NCBI RefSeq assembly: GCF_029760855.1
Contig: NZ_SOSI01000009.1
Coordinates: 16,991-80,990, forward strand
Origin: Erythrobacter litoralis
GTDB lineage: Bacteria > Pseudomonadota > Alphaproteobacteria > Sphingomonadales > Sphingomonadaceae
Length of the DNA stretch: 64,000 bases
Reading direction: 5' to 3'
Part shown: positions 1 to 8,267 of the stretch, piece by piece
Layout of the letters: every line of letters starts with the position of its first letter
How positions within the stretch are numbered: the stretch's first letter is position 1
Notes under the pieces: generated by a model
Told to the model about the DNA's origin: nothing
The model's database searches: none
What the model saw: only the letters and a program-made list of their open reading frames with translations
Made by a program: the position numbers and the translations under genes

Positions 1-78
1 CAGCGCCTGCGCCCGCGTGCGACTTTCCACGAGGCCGCGGTCTACCAGCATCTGATCGAGACGGCGTTTTGTCGCCAC
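1..78 (-). CDS. tlyA: TlyA-family rRNA 2'-O-methyltransferase, N-terminal fragment (runs off window)
   Basis: The 26 visible residues, on the minus strand, begin VATKRRLDQMLVDRGLVESR and continue with TRAQAL. This is the start of the S4 RNA-binding domain that opens TlyA/hemolysin-A-like ribose methyltransferases of 16S/23S rRNA. A GTG at 78 is the likely start, with an AAGG motif about eight bases upstream. The catalytic Rossmann methyltransferase domain lies outside the window, so function rests on the S4 signature only. The gene is divergent from the lipoprotein at 140. Confidence 0.7.
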   Translation of the reverse strand, partial: MATKRRLDQMLVDRGLVESRTRAQAL

Positions 79-139
79 GCGGCACCTTGTCTTTTGAAAT
101 CGCTTGAAACCGGTGCGGCGTAGCGCGCATTGGAGGGGC

Positions 140-715
140 ATGAAAGCCATCTACGCTCACTTTGCCGGCGCGCTCGGCCTGACCTTCGCGCTTGCCGCTT
201 GCATTCCGCCATCGCCGGAACCCTCACCGGCGCCGGAACGCACGCCCGCCGCGCAGGAACCGGTGCCGCAGATATCTCTGCCCGCTGCCGGCCCCGATCC
301 GGTTTATGCCAACTGGATGGATGCACCGCGCACGCCGGGCGACTGGAGTTACAACGATTTCGGCTTCGGCACCCAAGCTTTCTATTCAGACGAATCCAGC
401 ATGCGATTTGTCATGCAATGTCTAGTGGAAGACCCGGCTTCGCGCACAAAGCGCATCGCCATCGGTCGTCCCGGCAATTTTCCCGAAACTACCCAGTTTC
501 GTATCAAAACAGAAACGGCCGAGAGAGCCTTCACGGCCCGCCCCTTCAGTTTTGGACCCACTTCTGGTGCCGCGGTATTCTTAAACGCAAACGACCCTGT
601 GTTCGATGCGATGGCGCTTACAAAAGGCGGTTTTGCTGTAGAGACGCCGGGCTTGCCCACACTTTACCTCCCGGCATGGGCCGAAGTGACACGCGTGATC
701 GAGGATTGCCGCTGA
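140..715 (+). CDS. Predicted lipoprotein, hypothetical
   Basis: A 191-residue protein with a lipoprotein signal peptide: a hydrophobic stretch ending in the lipobox LAAC near residue 20, followed by a Pro/Glu-rich spacer. The rest is a soluble domain with several cysteines and no catalytic motif I recognise. The start at 140 was preferred to an upstream in-frame codon at 104 because it directly follows GGAGGGG and places the signal peptide at the N-terminus. It probably sits on the periplasmic face of a membrane. It stands alone, divergent from tlyA. Confidence 0.75.
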   Translation: MKAIYAHFAGALGLTFALAACIPPSPEPSPAPERTPAAQEPVPQISLPAAGPDPVYANWMDAPRTPGDWSYNDFGFGTQAFYSDESSMRFVMQCLVEDPASRTKRIAIGRPGNFPETTQFRIKTETAERAFTARPFSFGPTSGAAVFLNANDPVFDAMALTKGGFAVETPGLPTLYLPAWAEVTRVIEDCR

Positions 716-884
716 CGGTTCGCGCGCTATTTGCGAACAGGGGAAGGCGGGTAAGTCTGACGTTGGAAAACTTTTTTTCAAGCCTTGTTTTCGCGCGGCT
801 TCTGACTCAAATATGCTCGCAAGATCGGCGGCGAACGCGGGTCTTGGGCCCCGATGAAACGCGGGCTCTTAGCTCACTAGCGCG

Positions 885-898
885 AAAGGAGGTGATCC
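885..898 (+). promoter_or_regulatory. Perfect 14-nt Shine-Dalgarno sequence
   Basis: AAAGGAGGTGATCC is the exact reverse complement of the 3' end of bacterial 16S rRNA (GGATCACCTCCTTT); the preceding G at 884 extends the match to 15. The GGAGG core lies 7 nt before the ATG at 900. Ordinary ribosome binding sites in this window match only 4-7 bases, so this one is exceptional. Confidence 0.8.
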
Positions 899-899
899 G

Positions 900-956
900 A
901 TGTCTCATGGTTCAGTAGCGAGGTCGGTGAAGATCCCTACGGAGCATACTCGGTAA
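900..956 (+). CDS. 18-residue leader peptide or small protein
   Basis: ATG at 900 opens an 18-codon frame (MSHGSVARSVKIPTEHTR) ending in TAA at 954-956. Support comes from the perfect Shine-Dalgarno sequence at ideal spacing and from two downstream hairpins, one terminator-like, before ilvE. The peptide is basic and not enriched in Ile, Leu or Val codons, so it does not look like a classical attenuation leader for branched-chain amino acids. It could be a ribosome-titrating leader or an independent small protein gene. I do not recognise a family. The upstream stretch 716-884 shows no other gene. Confidence 0.5.
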   Translation: MSHGSVARSVKIPTEHTR

Positions 957-981
957 TCGACTTGCCAAGTAAGGCTACGTG

Positions 982-1050
982 AGCGGCTCTTCCGGCCGCT
1001 GACCATGCGAAGGGCAGCACACCGCCATGGTGTCGCTGCCCTTCTCATTT
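982..1050 (+). terminator. Two hairpins between the small frame and ilvE; second is terminator-like
   Basis: First hairpin: AGCGGC (982-987) pairs with GCCGCT (995-1000). Second hairpin: AAGGGCAGC (1010-1018) pairs with GCTGCCCTT (1035-1043), extended inside by ACACC/GGTGT with one bulged C, giving about 14 bp. It is followed by CTCATTTT, a weak U-tract. It may end the transcript of the small frame at 900 or act as a conditional terminator before ilvE. Confidence 0.55.
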
Positions 1051-1098
1051 TCGGGGTCCGTACTTGCCCTCCGCAATGCTGCCGATTAGGCGCGAGGG

Positions 1099-2178
1099 AT
1101 GGATTTCGAACACCTCCCCCACCCCGCCCCGGTTCCCGGCGAAACCCGCCAGCAGGCCATCGCCGATCCCGGTTTCGGCAAGCTCTTCACCGACCACATG
1201 GTCGTGGTCGATTACGATGCGGATGAGGGCGGCTGGCACAAGGCGACCCTCGGCCCACGTGAGCCGATCGCGCTCGATCCCGCCGCATCGGTGCTGCATT
1301 ACGCTCAGGAAATCTTCGAAGGCATGAAGGCCTACAAGCAAGACGACGGCGCCCTCGCCCTGTTCCGGCCCGAACAGAATGCGCGCCGCTTCAATGCGAG
1401 CGCGCGCCGCATGGCGATGCCGGAACTGCCGGAAGATGTTTTTCTCGATGCGATCCGGCAGCTCGTTACGAAGGATCGCGAATGGGTGCCAACGGTCGAT
1501 GGAGGCGCGCTCTATCTTCGGCCCTTCATGTTCGCGACCGAGGCGTTTCTGGGCGTGCGCCCTGCGCGACAATACACATTCGTCGTCATCGCCTCGCCTG
1601 TCGGCGCCTATTTCAAAGGTGGGGCGAAGCCCGTGAAGATCTGGGTCAGCCGCAATTACACCCGAGCCGCGCCCGGCGGCACCGGGGCAGCGAAGACCGG
1701 CGGCAACTACGCCGCCAGCCTCGTTCCCCAGGCGGAGGGAATCGAGAACGGTTGCGATCAGGTGGTCTTCCTCGACGCGGTCGATAAGAAATGGATCGAG
1801 GAACTGGGCGGCATGAACCTGTTTTTCGTGATGGATGACGGCAGCGTGGTCACCCCACCGCTGACCGGCACGATCCTGCCCGGCATCACGCGCGACAGCT
1901 TGGTTACCCTGTTACGCGACGAGGGCCTGACCGTGCGCGAAGAGCCTTATAGCATCGACCAATGGCGCGCCGATGCGACGACCGGCAAGCTGCTGGAGAC
2001 GATGGCCTGCGGCACGGCGGCAGTGGTCACGCCTGTCGGCACGGTGCTCGGGCCCGACGGCGAGTTCACCATTGGCTCGGGCGGAACCGGCCAGATGACG
2101 ACGAAGATCCGCGAAAAACTGCTCGGCATCCAGAACGGTTCGGTCGAGGACCGGCACGGCTGGGTTCAAGCGATCTAG
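1099..2178 (+). CDS. ilvE: Branched-chain amino acid aminotransferase
   Basis: A 359-residue fold-type IV PLP enzyme that interconverts Leu, Ile or Val with their 2-oxo acids using 2-oxoglutarate/glutamate. The length and the motifs HYAQEIFEGMKAY (about 67-79), YLRPFMFAT and KTGGNYAASL fit the longer class IIa BCAT group; the lysine of KTGGNYA is the Schiff-base residue. Near the C-terminus GTAAVVTPVG and GQMTTKIREKLLGIQ are also typical. ATG at 1099 follows GCGAGGG. Its stop codon overlaps the stop end of the convergent FAD oxidoreductase by four bases. The leader frame at 900 and its hairpins make post-transcriptional control plausible. Confidence 0.93.
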   Translation: MDFEHLPHPAPVPGETRQQAIADPGFGKLFTDHMVVVDYDADEGGWHKATLGPREPIALDPAASVLHYAQEIFEGMKAYKQDDGALALFRPEQNARRFNASARRMAMPELPEDVFLDAIRQLVTKDREWVPTVDGGALYLRPFMFATEAFLGVRPARQYTFVVIASPVGAYFKGGAKPVKIWVSRNYTRAAPGGTGAAKTGGNYAASLVPQAEGIENGCDQVVFLDAVDKKWIEELGGMNLFFVMDDGSVVTPPLTGTILPGITRDSLVTLLRDEGLTVREEPYSIDQWRADATTGKLLETMACGTAAVVTPVGTVLGPDGEFTIGSGGTGQMTTKIREKLLGIQNGSVEDRHGWVQAI

Positions 2179-3242
2179 ATACGGCTCAATCGCATGGCGA
2201 GCCGGGCAAGCGCGGGCAGGCGCCCTGCCAGCGCGGCTATTGCTGGTCCTCCGCGCCTGGTTTCCGACACCCGCCACAGCGCTTCCGCCGTTCGAACGGG
2301 ACGGGCGGCGCGACGGGCGAAGGCAGCTTGATAGTCCTGTGCGGATGTTCCCGAGCAGTATGCAGCGACGGCATCCTTGGCACTGGCAAGCGCGATCGAC
2401 ATGCCCTCTCCCGCCAGCGAAGGGATGACCGCCGCCTGGTCCCCCAACCGGTAGACGCCCGCCTCGGTCGCGCGGGCGATCCAGCCATAAGGGACGGAGC
2501 CGATCGTATCGACCGCCTCGTCGCCTTCAAGGTCGCCCAATCGTTCTGCGAACGCGGGCGCACGCTCGGCATAGGCGCGCAGCAGGTCGTGTGGCTTGCC
2601 CCCCGCGTCCGCCATCGCCGACTTTCGCAAGGCGAGGCAGACATTCGCGCTGCCGTCTTCCTGCAGGACGATGCCAGCATAGCCGCCTTCGAAGAGATGC
2701 AATTCGATTGCATCTCCGATCAGCTTCGTGCGTTCGGGCGAAGGCGGCATGCGAATGCGCAGGCCCAGCGCGGGATCATGCGATGAGCGAGGACGTGCCT
2801 CGCCGCGCACATCGTGCTTGCCGGTGGCGAGGAACAGCGCTTCGGTCCGCCATTCACAGGCATCGGTGACTATGCGGCCCGGTCCGACTTCGCGGGCACG
2901 CTCGATGACCAACTCCGCCCCGGCAGCGACGGCAGCATCCCGCAATGCGGTATCGAGCGCGCGGCGCGATAGACCGAAGCCCTGTTCGGGCAGGACCGCT
3001 TCGCTCATCTTGTCGCTTGCGAAAAGCCGCAGCCGGTTTGCTCGATGCGCGCCGAGGGCGGCTGGATCGCATCCGAGTGCGCGCAGCGCTGCCGCGGTCT
3101 TCCAGCTGAGGAACCCGCCGCAGATCGCATCGCCGACCTGTGCATCGCGATCGAGGAGGATGGGCAGCTTGCCCGCTCTTGCCAGCAGCGAGGCAGCGAC
3201 GCTTCCCGCCGGGCCAGCGCCCAGCACAATGGGCCGCGTCAC
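2175..3242 (-). CDS. FAD-dependent oxidoreductase of type III PKS operon
   Basis: A 355-residue flavoprotein of the geranylgeranyl reductase / aromatic hydroxylase type. The N-terminal GAGPAGSVAASLLARAG is the dinucleotide-binding motif, and GDQAAVIPSLAGEGMSIAL near residue 270 is the GD motif contacting FAD. It starts at GTG 3242, overlapping the methyltransferase stop by four bases (GTGA), so the two are translationally coupled. In Streptomyces a type III PKS, methyltransferase and flavin hydroxylase together make methylated phenolic lipids or quinones; by analogy this enzyme probably oxidises the polyketide product. That role is inferred. Confidence 0.8.
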   Translation of the reverse strand: MTRPIVLGAGPAGSVAASLLARAGKLPILLDRDAQVGDAICGGFLSWKTAAALRALGCDPAALGAHRANRLRLFASDKMSEAVLPEQGFGLSRRALDTALRDAAVAAGAELVIERAREVGPGRIVTDACEWRTEALFLATGKHDVRGEARPRSSHDPALGLRIRMPPSPERTKLIGDAIELHLFEGGYAGIVLQEDGSANVCLALRKSAMADAGGKPHDLLRAYAERAPAFAERLGDLEGDEAVDTIGSVPYGWIARATEAGVYRLGDQAAVIPSLAGEGMSIALASAKDAVAAYCSGTSAQDYQAAFARRAARPVRTAEALWRVSETRRGGPAIAALAGRLPALARLAMRLSRI

Positions 3243-3925
3243 TGCAGTTTCTCAACGCACAGGCGGAAGGGGAAGACCCGCTCGACCTTTGCGCTTCGCA
3301 CCCCCGCCTCGGCAAGCAACGGCGGCCATTCCTCGGGTCGGTAAGAACGCGCGATGCTCATCCGCCCGTCATGCCGCACGATGGGATGCCAGCCTGCGAT
3401 CCGGCTTAACAGCGGGTAGCCATAGTAAGCGAAGCCGTGCCGGTGGAGGTCGTTGACGAACCAGCCAGCCTTCGCTTCGGCATCCATGAAGCGCAGAAAG
3501 ACGACCAGCTGTGCGCGGGTCATGTGATGCGCGACGAGGCTGGAGACGACGCAATCGAACCCTTCGCCTGCCAGATCGGCATAATCGCCAGTGCGATATT
3601 CGATGGGCGTATCGGCAGGCGTTCGGGCGGCGGCGGCGTCCTTGCTGCGCGGATTGAGATCGATGCCCACCAACCGTACGACTTTCCCATGCTTGTCTGC
3701 CCAGCGCGCGATGGAGCGCAGCATGTCGCCATCGCCAAAACCGACATCGAGCAGTGAGAATGCTTCCCGGTCGCCGACCGCGCGTTCGAGGAAGCCGAGC
3801 GTGGGCAAACGCGCCAGGGTGACCGTGTTGACCTTTGCCAGATCGTGCAAAACGGCATGATACGTTTCCGGATCCAGCGCCGGATCGTCCATCAGTTCCT
3901 CGGCGATCAGTCGTTCGTCGAGCAT
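3239..3925 (-). CDS. Class I SAM-dependent methyltransferase of type III PKS operon
   Basis: A 228-residue methyltransferase. LLDVGFGDGDMLRSIARWA is motif I, binding S-adenosylmethionine, followed by an acidic LVGIDLNPRS strand and FDCVVSSLVAHHM. The frame is open further upstream, but the ATG at 3925 was chosen because it lies four bases after the polyketide synthase stop and gives the usual family length; the extra upstream residues are PKS sequence read in another frame. It sits between the PKS and the FAD enzyme in one operon and probably O- or C-methylates the polyketide. Confidence 0.8.
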   Translation of the reverse strand: MLDERLIAEELMDDPALDPETYHAVLHDLAKVNTVTLARLPTLGFLERAVGDREAFSLLDVGFGDGDMLRSIARWADKHGKVVRLVGIDLNPRSKDAAAARTPADTPIEYRTGDYADLAGEGFDCVVSSLVAHHMTRAQLVVFLRFMDAEAKAGWFVNDLHRHGFAYYGYPLLSRIAGWHPIVRHDGRMSIARSYRPEEWPPLLAEAGVRSAKVERVFPFRLCVEKLQ

Positions 3926-3929
3926 CGTC

Positions 3930-4970
3930 TCACGCGCTCCAGCCGAAGCGGAAGCCCTCCATCGCAAGGCCCGGACCGAATGCCAGCGCGACACCGCTTT
4001 CGGGCTTTTCCCGCATGGTCCGCTCGAGCGCAAACATGAGGGTGGAAGACGACATGTTGCCGAAATCGCGCAATACGGCGCGCGAATGATCGAGCGCATC
4101 GGGTGCAAGGTCCAGCCCCCGCTCGACGGCATCGAGAATAGATCGCCCGCCGGCGTGGACGGCATAAGCTTGCGGCTTCGCCCCGTCACCAAGCACGCGC
4201 TCGCGCACCTCGTCCCGTGTCAAGGCCGATCCGATGCGGCCCGGCACTTCACCCGACAGGTGCATACGGAAACCGGTGTCGCCAATCTGCCAGGTAATGA
4301 GTTCGTCGCTTTCCTCGAGCGCGGCCGAGATGCCCTGCCCGAGATTCAGTCCCTCGCCCGAACCGCTGACGATCGCGGCCGCCGCGCCGTCGCCGAACTG
4401 CGCCCCGGCGAGAAGCGGTTCCAAGTCGACGTTCTGCTGGTGGTGCAGCGTCGACAATTCCACGGTCACTACCAGCACCCGCGCATCCTCCTCAGAGCGC
4501 ACAATATGACGCGCAGTGCGCAGCGCGGTGACCGCGGCATAGCAGCCCATGAACCCGATCAGAACCCGCTCGACATCGTCGGCGAGGCCGAGGCGGCGGG
4601 CAATGATCTGGTCGATACCCGGCGCGACGAAACCGGTGCAGCTTGCCACGACGATATGCGTGATGCGTCCGAGGTCCGGCAGTTTCTCGATCGCAGCAAG
4701 GGCGAGGCGCGGCGCTTCCTCGGCATAGATTGCCATGCGCCGGTCCGTCCCGGGGGCGGCGGCGGAATAAAAACCGTCGCCTGCATCCAGTTTCGCGTCT
4801 TCTTCGCTCAACACCGACCAGCGATGTTCGATGCCGGAGCGTTCGGCCATCCGCTGATACAGTTTCGCCTGCCGCGGTTCGGCCAATTGGCGCACCGCCC
4901 ACGCGCGATAATCCCGCTCGAAATCGATGGCGGGTACGGCGGTGGCGATGGCATTGATGCGTGCGGTCAT
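3930..4970 (-). CDS. Type III polyketide synthase (chalcone synthase-like)
   Basis: A 346-residue homodimeric-type ketosynthase that extends an acyl-CoA with malonyl-CoA and cyclises the product. The Cys-His-Asn triad is visible: Cys143 in GFMGCYAAV, His272 in AVHAGGRSILD and Asn305 in FGNMSSSTLMFAL. The C-terminal GFGPG loop appears as AFGPGLAMEGF. It is the first gene of a tight three-gene minus-strand operon with a methyltransferase and an FAD oxidoreductase, resembling bacterial alkylresorcinol/alkylpyrone clusters. The starter and the final product cannot be read from the sequence. A long open frame on the opposite strand is coincidental. Confidence 0.9.
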   Translation of the reverse strand: MTARINAIATAVPAIDFERDYRAWAVRQLAEPRQAKLYQRMAERSGIEHRWSVLSEEDAKLDAGDGFYSAAAPGTDRRMAIYAEEAPRLALAAIEKLPDLGRITHIVVASCTGFVAPGIDQIIARRLGLADDVERVLIGFMGCYAAVTALRTARHIVRSEEDARVLVVTVELSTLHHQQNVDLEPLLAGAQFGDGAAAAIVSGSGEGLNLGQGISAALEESDELITWQIGDTGFRMHLSGEVPGRIGSALTRDEVRERVLGDGAKPQAYAVHAGGRSILDAVERGLDLAPDALDHSRAVLRDFGNMSSSTLMFALERTMREKPESGVALAFGPGLAMEGFRFGWSA

Positions 4971-5021
4971 GGGCGATCCGGAGGGTGGGCGATAGAGCGC
5001 CCTTTGCAGGAAACCCGCACT

Positions 5022-7097
5022 CTAGTCCGGCACGGTGCCCGGCGGAAGGGCGTTTCGCAATTCCGCCAGCCAAACGTCCGCCACGGCATCGCTGGGCGCG
5101 CGCCAGTCCCCACGCGGCGAGAGTGCCCCGCCTGCGCTTACCTTCGGCCCGTTCGGCAAGGCGCTGCGCTTGAACTGGCTAAATGCGAAGAAGCGCTTGA
5201 GGAACTTCTCGAGCCATTTGGCGATCGTCTGCAGGTCGTATTCGTTCTTCGCTTCCTCGGGGAAATCGATCGGCCATTTCCCATTTTCGATATCCTTCCA
5301 CGCGTGCCATGCGAGGAATGCGACGTGCGACGGGCTTTGTCCGTACCGCACGATGTGGTGCAGGAAGAAGTCGTTCAGTTCGTAAGGCCCAATGATCGAC
5401 TGGGTGGACTGGATCTCGCCATCCTCGCCTGCCGGCACCAGTTCTGGGCTGATCTCGGTGCCGACGATATCGAGCAGAATGTCATTCGTGCTCTCGTCGA
5501 ACTGACCATTCTTCGCGCTCCAGCGGATCAGGTACTGAATCAGCGTTTTCGGAACGCCGGCGTTAACGGCATAATGGCTCATTTGGTCGCCGACGCCGTA
5601 GGTGCACCATCCGAGCGCCAGTTCGCTGAGGTCGCCCGTCCCGAGGACGAAGCCGCCATGCTGTCCGGCGAGACGGAACAGGTAATCGGTACGCAGCCCC
5701 GCCTGCACGTTCTCGAACGTCGTATCGTAAACCGGATGGCCGTCGGAGAAGGCGTGCCCCATATCCTTCAGCATCAGCTCGGCGGCGGGCTTGATGTCGA
5801 TTTCCTCCGCCGTGATGCCGGTCGCTTTCATCAGCTTCCAAGCGTTCGATTTCGTGCCTTCCGAGGTTGCGAAGCCCGGCATGGTGTAGCCGCGTATATC
5901 GGTACGCGGGCGTCCCAGCCGGTCCATCGCCTTTGCGCCAACGATCAGTGCATGGGTGCTGTCGAGGCCGCCGGAGATGCCGATGGTCAGGCACTTCGCT
6001 TGTGTCGCTTCAACCCGGCGGATCAGGGCATCGACCTGAATGTTGAACGCTTCATAGCAGTCGGCGTCGAGGTGGTCGGTCCGGTTCGGCACGAAAGGGA
6101 AACGGCGGATCGGGCGTCGAAGGCCGCTATCGGCGCTCGGCGCGTGAAGATTGAAGCTCATCCGGCGATAGGTGTTTTCGGGATGGCCGGCCGCGTCGCA
6201 GGCATCGTCCCACGTCTGCATCCTCATCCGCTCGTTTGCGATCCGCTGCGTGTCGATATCGCACACGCAAAGTTCCGGCTCGTGGTCGAAGCGGACGCTT
6301 TCGATCATCATATCGCCAAGCTCGTAGATCATGCCCTGTCCGTCCCACGAAAGGTCGGTCGTGCTTTCGCCATAGCCCGAGGCCGAGTAGGCATAGGCGC
6401 AGACATTGCGGCTCGAGCTAGCCTTGGTCAGCATGTGCCGTTCGTCGGACTTTCCGATAGTGATGTTCGAGGCGGAGAGATTGAGAACGATGGTCGCGCC
6501 CGCCATCGCGGCGCGCGTGCCGGGCTGCAGTGGCGACCAGAAGTCTTCGCAGATTTCCATGCCGAAGGTGAAGCCCGGCATATCTTTCGCATCGAAGACA
6601 AGATCGGTCCCGAACGGCACTGTCTTTCCTGCAACGTCGATCTCCAGCCCGATGCAATCGCGCCCGTGCGAGAACCACCGCTTTTCGTAGAACTCACGAT
6701 AGTTCGGCAGGTAACTTTTGGGCACGACACCGAGAATTTCGCCGTTTGCGATTGCTAGGGCGCAATTGTAGATCCGGCTGTTCCGGCGCAGCGGGGCACC
6801 GATCACGAGGACGGGCCGCACCTCTCGCGATACCTCTAGTATCTCGGCCAGATGCAGTTCCACTGCATCGAGCAGAGCGGATTGCAAGTGCAGGTCGTCG
6901 AGCGCGTAGGACGAGAGGCACAGTTCGGGATAGAGGAGCAGGTCGACATCCTGCGCGTGCGCCATGCGCGCCTGCTCGATTATGCCTTGCGCATTGTACG
7001 CGACATCCGCCGTGCGCACTTTCGGCGTGCTCGTCGCCAAACGGACGAAGCCGTGCGCGTGGCGGTCGTAAAAGGAATGGGTCCGCTCGTCGGCCAT
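5022..7097 (-). CDS. nadE: Glutamine-dependent NAD+ synthetase
   Basis: A 691-residue two-domain enzyme amidating nicotinic acid adenine dinucleotide to NAD+. The N-terminal half is a carbon-nitrogen hydrolase (glutaminase) with LLYPELCLSSYAL carrying the glutamate and FGMEICEDFWSP carrying the nucleophilic cysteine. The C-terminal half is the ATP pyrophosphatase synthetase with the P-loop GISGGLDSTHAL (around residues 380-390) and GTGDLSELALGWCTYG. The length matches the long glutamine-dependent form. It stands between the PKS operon and topoisomerase IB on the same strand, with gaps of about 50-70 bp. Confidence 0.94.
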   Translation of the reverse strand: MADERTHSFYDRHAHGFVRLATSTPKVRTADVAYNAQGIIEQARMAHAQDVDLLLYPELCLSSYALDDLHLQSALLDAVELHLAEILEVSREVRPVLVIGAPLRRNSRIYNCALAIANGEILGVVPKSYLPNYREFYEKRWFSHGRDCIGLEIDVAGKTVPFGTDLVFDAKDMPGFTFGMEICEDFWSPLQPGTRAAMAGATIVLNLSASNITIGKSDERHMLTKASSSRNVCAYAYSASGYGESTTDLSWDGQGMIYELGDMMIESVRFDHEPELCVCDIDTQRIANERMRMQTWDDACDAAGHPENTYRRMSFNLHAPSADSGLRRPIRRFPFVPNRTDHLDADCYEAFNIQVDALIRRVEATQAKCLTIGISGGLDSTHALIVGAKAMDRLGRPRTDIRGYTMPGFATSEGTKSNAWKLMKATGITAEEIDIKPAAELMLKDMGHAFSDGHPVYDTTFENVQAGLRTDYLFRLAGQHGGFVLGTGDLSELALGWCTYGVGDQMSHYAVNAGVPKTLIQYLIRWSAKNGQFDESTNDILLDIVGTEISPELVPAGEDGEIQSTQSIIGPYELNDFFLHHIVRYGQSPSHVAFLAWHAWKDIENGKWPIDFPEEAKNEYDLQTIAKWLEKFLKRFFAFSQFKRSALPNGPKVSAGGALSPRGDWRAPSDAVADVWLAELRNALPPGTVPD

Positions 7098-7167
7098 CGG
7101 TAATCAGCTTCCCTTGCTTGGATAACGCACCATGATGGTTCGCCATCGCTGCGGCAAGAAAAGGTTC

Positions 7168-8175
7168 TCAGGCGGCCTGCAGCAATTCGAGCGAGTTCGG
7201 GCATTCCTGCAGCATCTCGATCACCGCACGTTCCTCGCGCGTCTGCCAACGCGTCGCCCGCGGTAGCTTGAGCGAGGCACGCCATTCCTCCTGCCCATCG
7301 ACCAGATCGAGCACGGCGGGGTGGATGTAACTCTTGCGGGTGACGGCGGGCGTGTTCCCAAGATGCTCGGCGACGCATTCCAGCAAAGCCTTCATCGGCA
7401 TCTTGCCATCGCCTTCGCGCAGACACTCGAAGCCCAGAACAGTGGCATGCCAAGTGCGGAAGTTCTTTGCGGTAAATCGCTCACCCATCGCTTCTTCCAG
7501 ATACTCGTTCACATCGCCGCTATCGACCGCATGGACCGTGCCATCCTCGTCGACGTACTTGAACACGTTCTGGCCTGCCAAATCCTGCATTTTTCGTACC
7601 GCCTTGGCGAGGCTCTTGTCCGACAATTTCACATCCTGCATCTTTCCGGACTTGCCCTTGTATCGCAGGCGCAAAGTCTTTCCGGTCACTTCCGCGTGGC
7701 GGCGGCGCAAAGTCGTCGCTCCGAAGCTCTTGTTGCGCTCGGCGTACCCTTCGTTCCCCACACGGATCGCGCCGAGATCGAGCAAACGCACCACGCTCGC
7801 GACGGCGCGCTCCCACGTCATTTCCTTCCCGCCGTCGAGGTCCTCTTCCACCCGCTTGCGGACCAGCGGCAGCAAATTTCCGAATGCGAGGCACTTGTCG
7901 AACTTCTCGCTTTCGCGGGCGGCCCTGAAATCGGGGTGATAGCGATATTGCTTGCGCCCCTTGGCATCGATGCCAGTCGCGAGAATATGGCCGTTCGGCG
8001 CGGGGCAGAACCACTCGTCGGTATATGCCGGCGGAAGCGCGATCGCATTTAGCCGCTTCTTCTCGGCCCGATCCTTAATCAGCGCGCCTTCCGGATCGTA
8101 ATACGCCCAACCCTTGCCCGCGCCTTTGCGAGTGATGCCGGGCAATTCGTCGTCGACGTAAATGAGGTTGTTCAT
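7168..8175 (-). CDS. DNA topoisomerase IB
   Basis: A 335-residue poxvirus-like bacterial type IB topoisomerase that relaxes supercoils through a 3'-phosphotyrosyl intermediate. The nucleophile is Tyr283 in TRKSYIHP; Arg140-area (GAIRVGNEGYAE), the conserved lysine strand near residues 170-190 and Arg240 with AKNFRTWHATV supply the remaining active site. ATG at 8175 (MNNLIYVDDELPGI) was chosen over an upstream in-frame codon at 8256, because homologues begin near this point and the upstream residues are low-complexity. It is divergent from the YghU-like gene. Confidence 0.9.
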   Translation of the reverse strand: MNNLIYVDDELPGITRKGAGKGWAYYDPEGALIKDRAEKKRLNAIALPPAYTDEWFCPAPNGHILATGIDAKGRKQYRYHPDFRAARESEKFDKCLAFGNLLPLVRKRVEEDLDGGKEMTWERAVASVVRLLDLGAIRVGNEGYAERNKSFGATTLRRRHAEVTGKTLRLRYKGKSGKMQDVKLSDKSLAKAVRKMQDLAGQNVFKYVDEDGTVHAVDSGDVNEYLEEAMGERFTAKNFRTWHATVLGFECLREGDGKMPMKALLECVAEHLGNTPAVTRKSYIHPAVLDLVDGQEEWRASLKLPRATRWQTREERAVIEMLQECPNSLELLQAA

Positions 8176-8267
8176 AGCCGGGATGAAACCGCCGATGCGC
8201 GAAGCCGGTTCCGCGCCTTGCGACGAACCGCCTGCGCGCCTAGCGCCCTTTGTCAAAGGAGAGTTCG

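Noticed and set aside
4086..6758. An 890-codon open frame on the plus strand
   Set aside because: It lies antisense to the type III PKS and nadE, both with full catalytic motifs; GC-rich codon use leaves the opposite strand open by chance.
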